6,670 nt of DNA from Methanobrevibacter sp. (GTDB lineage Archaea > Methanobacteriota > Methanobacteria > Methanobacteriales > Methanobacteriaceae), in assembly GCA_016291275.1 (NCBI GenBank), contig JAEEWY010000081.1:1-6670 (forward strand), written 5' to 3'. The notes beneath the pieces were generated by a model that was not told the DNA's origin, ran no database searches, and saw only the letters and a program-made list of their open reading frames with translations. Positions 5,755-6,670 of the stretch are shown piece by piece. The position numbers were made by a program, and so were the translations under genes. Within the stretch, counting starts at the first letter, position 1. Each line of letters begins with the position of its first letter.

Positions 5755-5809
5755 AAAAAAATTAACTATTGTTATTTTTTTATATCTTTTTTATTTTTTT
5801 AATTAAAAA
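5755..5809 (-). terminator. Oligo-T terminators after mscS
   Basis: On the minus strand a T5 run (5809-5805) lies 13 bases after the mscS stop and a T7 run (5761-5755) follows further down. The T5 run comes just after AAATAATAATTATTT, a short self-complementary stretch. These would end the mscS transcript before the nadA promoter. Confidence 0.42.
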
Positions 5810-5822
5810 TAATTATTATTTC

Positions 5823-6611
5823 TTATATTTTATCTTGATTTTTCTTGTTCTTATATTCATCAATCAATCTATTGATATTTTCCAAGATTGTCACTTTACC
5901 GCAGTCTATGTATTTATAGTCTGTAATCCAATAGCTTACCTCAACTTTAGGGCCCCATTCTGTATAATCCTTTGAAAATATTGTTGTTTTATCATTAACA
6001 ACCCAATCGTATTCATACATCATCCTATCAAGCTCTTCCTTGAATTCAGGGATATTCATCCCATGAGGCAATGTTGCTATGATTCTTAGCCTATGATCTT
6101 CAGTCGGCTTATACATCTTATAGATGTTTTTAGATAAAACAGAGTTTGGAATTGTTATCTCATAGTTGTCCTGATTTATCATTGTCGTATTTCTCAATCC
6201 GACTTTTTTGATGGTTCCCTTAAAGCCATTGACTTCAATGACCTCTCCAACTTTAATCTTTTTATCGCTGATTACAAAGATTCCTGAAATGAAGTTGGAA
6301 ACGATATCCTGTGAAGCAAGACCTATTACGATACCTACAACACCTAAACTGATTATGATGCTTTCAAGATTGATTCCAAGAACATGCAATATCCATGCAA
6401 TGGCTATGATGATCACAGTGTATTTCAATAAATCCTTAAATAAGTAATGGGCAGTGAGATTCAAATCGAATTTTTGCTCTAGTTTAGAAAGCATTTTATC
6501 TCCGATTCTGATGAAAATCAGTCCACCTATTATAATCAGCAAAATGAATATGATATTTTTTAAATTAAAAAGATGAAACAATACATCCAATATTTGAGAT
6601 GTGAAATCCAT
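5823..6611 (-). CDS. mscS: MscS-family small-conductance mechanosensitive channel
   Basis: A membrane channel that opens under membrane tension to release solutes during osmotic downshock. Of its 262 residues (E. coli MscS has 286), three hydrophobic segments are visible: about 18-36 (LKNIIFILLIIIGGLIFI), 62-80 (LKYTVIIIAIAWILHVLGI) and the pore helix 85-115, with SLGVVGIVIGLASQDIVSNF and the Gly/Ala packing typical of TM3. Next come the beta-domain signature VGEVIEVNGFKGTIKKVGLRNT split over 121-142, the IPNS motif (154-157) and an alpha/beta C-terminal cage domain to about 251, with a short charged tail. This is the full MscS core; only the extreme C-terminus looks short. Two Shine-Dalgarno-like sites precede the ATG on the minus strand: AGGGAT (6620-6615) very close, and AAGAGGAT (6629-6622) ten bases away. 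No promoter is clear in the 59 bases left before the window edge, so co-transcription with an upstream gene is possible. Confidence 0.93.
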   Translation of the reverse strand: MDFTSQILDVLFHLFNLKNIIFILLIIIGGLIFIRIGDKMLSKLEQKFDLNLTAHYLFKDLLKYTVIIIAIAWILHVLGINLESIIISLGVVGIVIGLASQDIVSNFISGIFVISDKKIKVGEVIEVNGFKGTIKKVGLRNTTMINQDNYEITIPNSVLSKNIYKMYKPTEDHRLRIIATLPHGMNIPEFKEELDRMMYEYDWVVNDKTTIFSKDYTEWGPKVEVSYWITDYKYIDCGKVTILENINRLIDEYKNKKNQDKI

Positions 6612-6670
6612 TTTATCCCTTATCCTCTTTTATTTTTTCTTCTCTTTTTAATCATTAACTTTAGTTTTCT

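Noticed and set aside
5769..5975. 68-residue Phe/Ile-rich open frame on the plus strand
   Set aside because: The hydrophobic run comes from the AT-rich spacer and the rest is antisense to mscS. No ribosome site.
1..6670. A CRISPR array, insertion sequence, prophage or new defence system
   Set aside because: No regularly spaced repeats, transposase, terminal inverted repeats, tRNA-linked attachment site or defence-type domains were found; codon use is even across the genes.

Overview
The window looks like chromosomal DNA from a methanogenic archaeon of the Methanobacteriales, most likely Methanobrevibacter. The reasons are a strongly AT-rich base composition, an archaeal-type NucS N-terminal domain, TATA-like boxes instead of bacterial -35/-10 pairs, GGTG/AGGGAT-type Shine-Dalgarno sites, and gene ends marked by oligo-T runs. 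The genus is an inference from protein and sequence style; no rRNA gene is present to confirm it.

Layout. At the left edge lies the start of a leftward nucS gene (DNA mismatch/ssDNA endonuclease), cut off by the window boundary. Across a roughly 200-base AT-rich divergent promoter region, five genes read rightward: a MATE-family multidrug exporter; a metal-dependent TIM-barrel amidohydrolase of unknown substrate; a MetX-like alpha/beta-hydrolase; a small GNAT acetyltransferase; and a 94-residue protein that I do not recognise. The MATE gene and the amidohydrolase are each followed by T-rich termination signals. The last three rightward genes have no oligo-T run of five or more between them, so they are plausibly one transcript ending in the T-runs after the 94-residue gene.

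This rightward group converges on two leftward genes: nadA (quinolinate synthase, NAD biosynthesis) and, upstream of it, an mscS-type mechanosensitive channel gene. The convergence zone (4646-4770) holds several inverted repeats, the best being a perfect 10-bp-arm hairpin flanked by T-rich sequence on either strand. It looks like a two-way terminator.

The genes are mostly independent housekeeping or stress functions: DNA repair, drug export, NAD synthesis and osmotic release. The only group that may work together is the alpha/beta-hydrolase + GNAT + 94-aa unit, possibly with the amidohydrolase; its substrate cannot be read from sequence. I saw no mobile element, CRISPR array, tRNA or rRNA, and no convincing new multi-gene system. 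The most open questions are the divergent MetX-like enzyme and its small partners.
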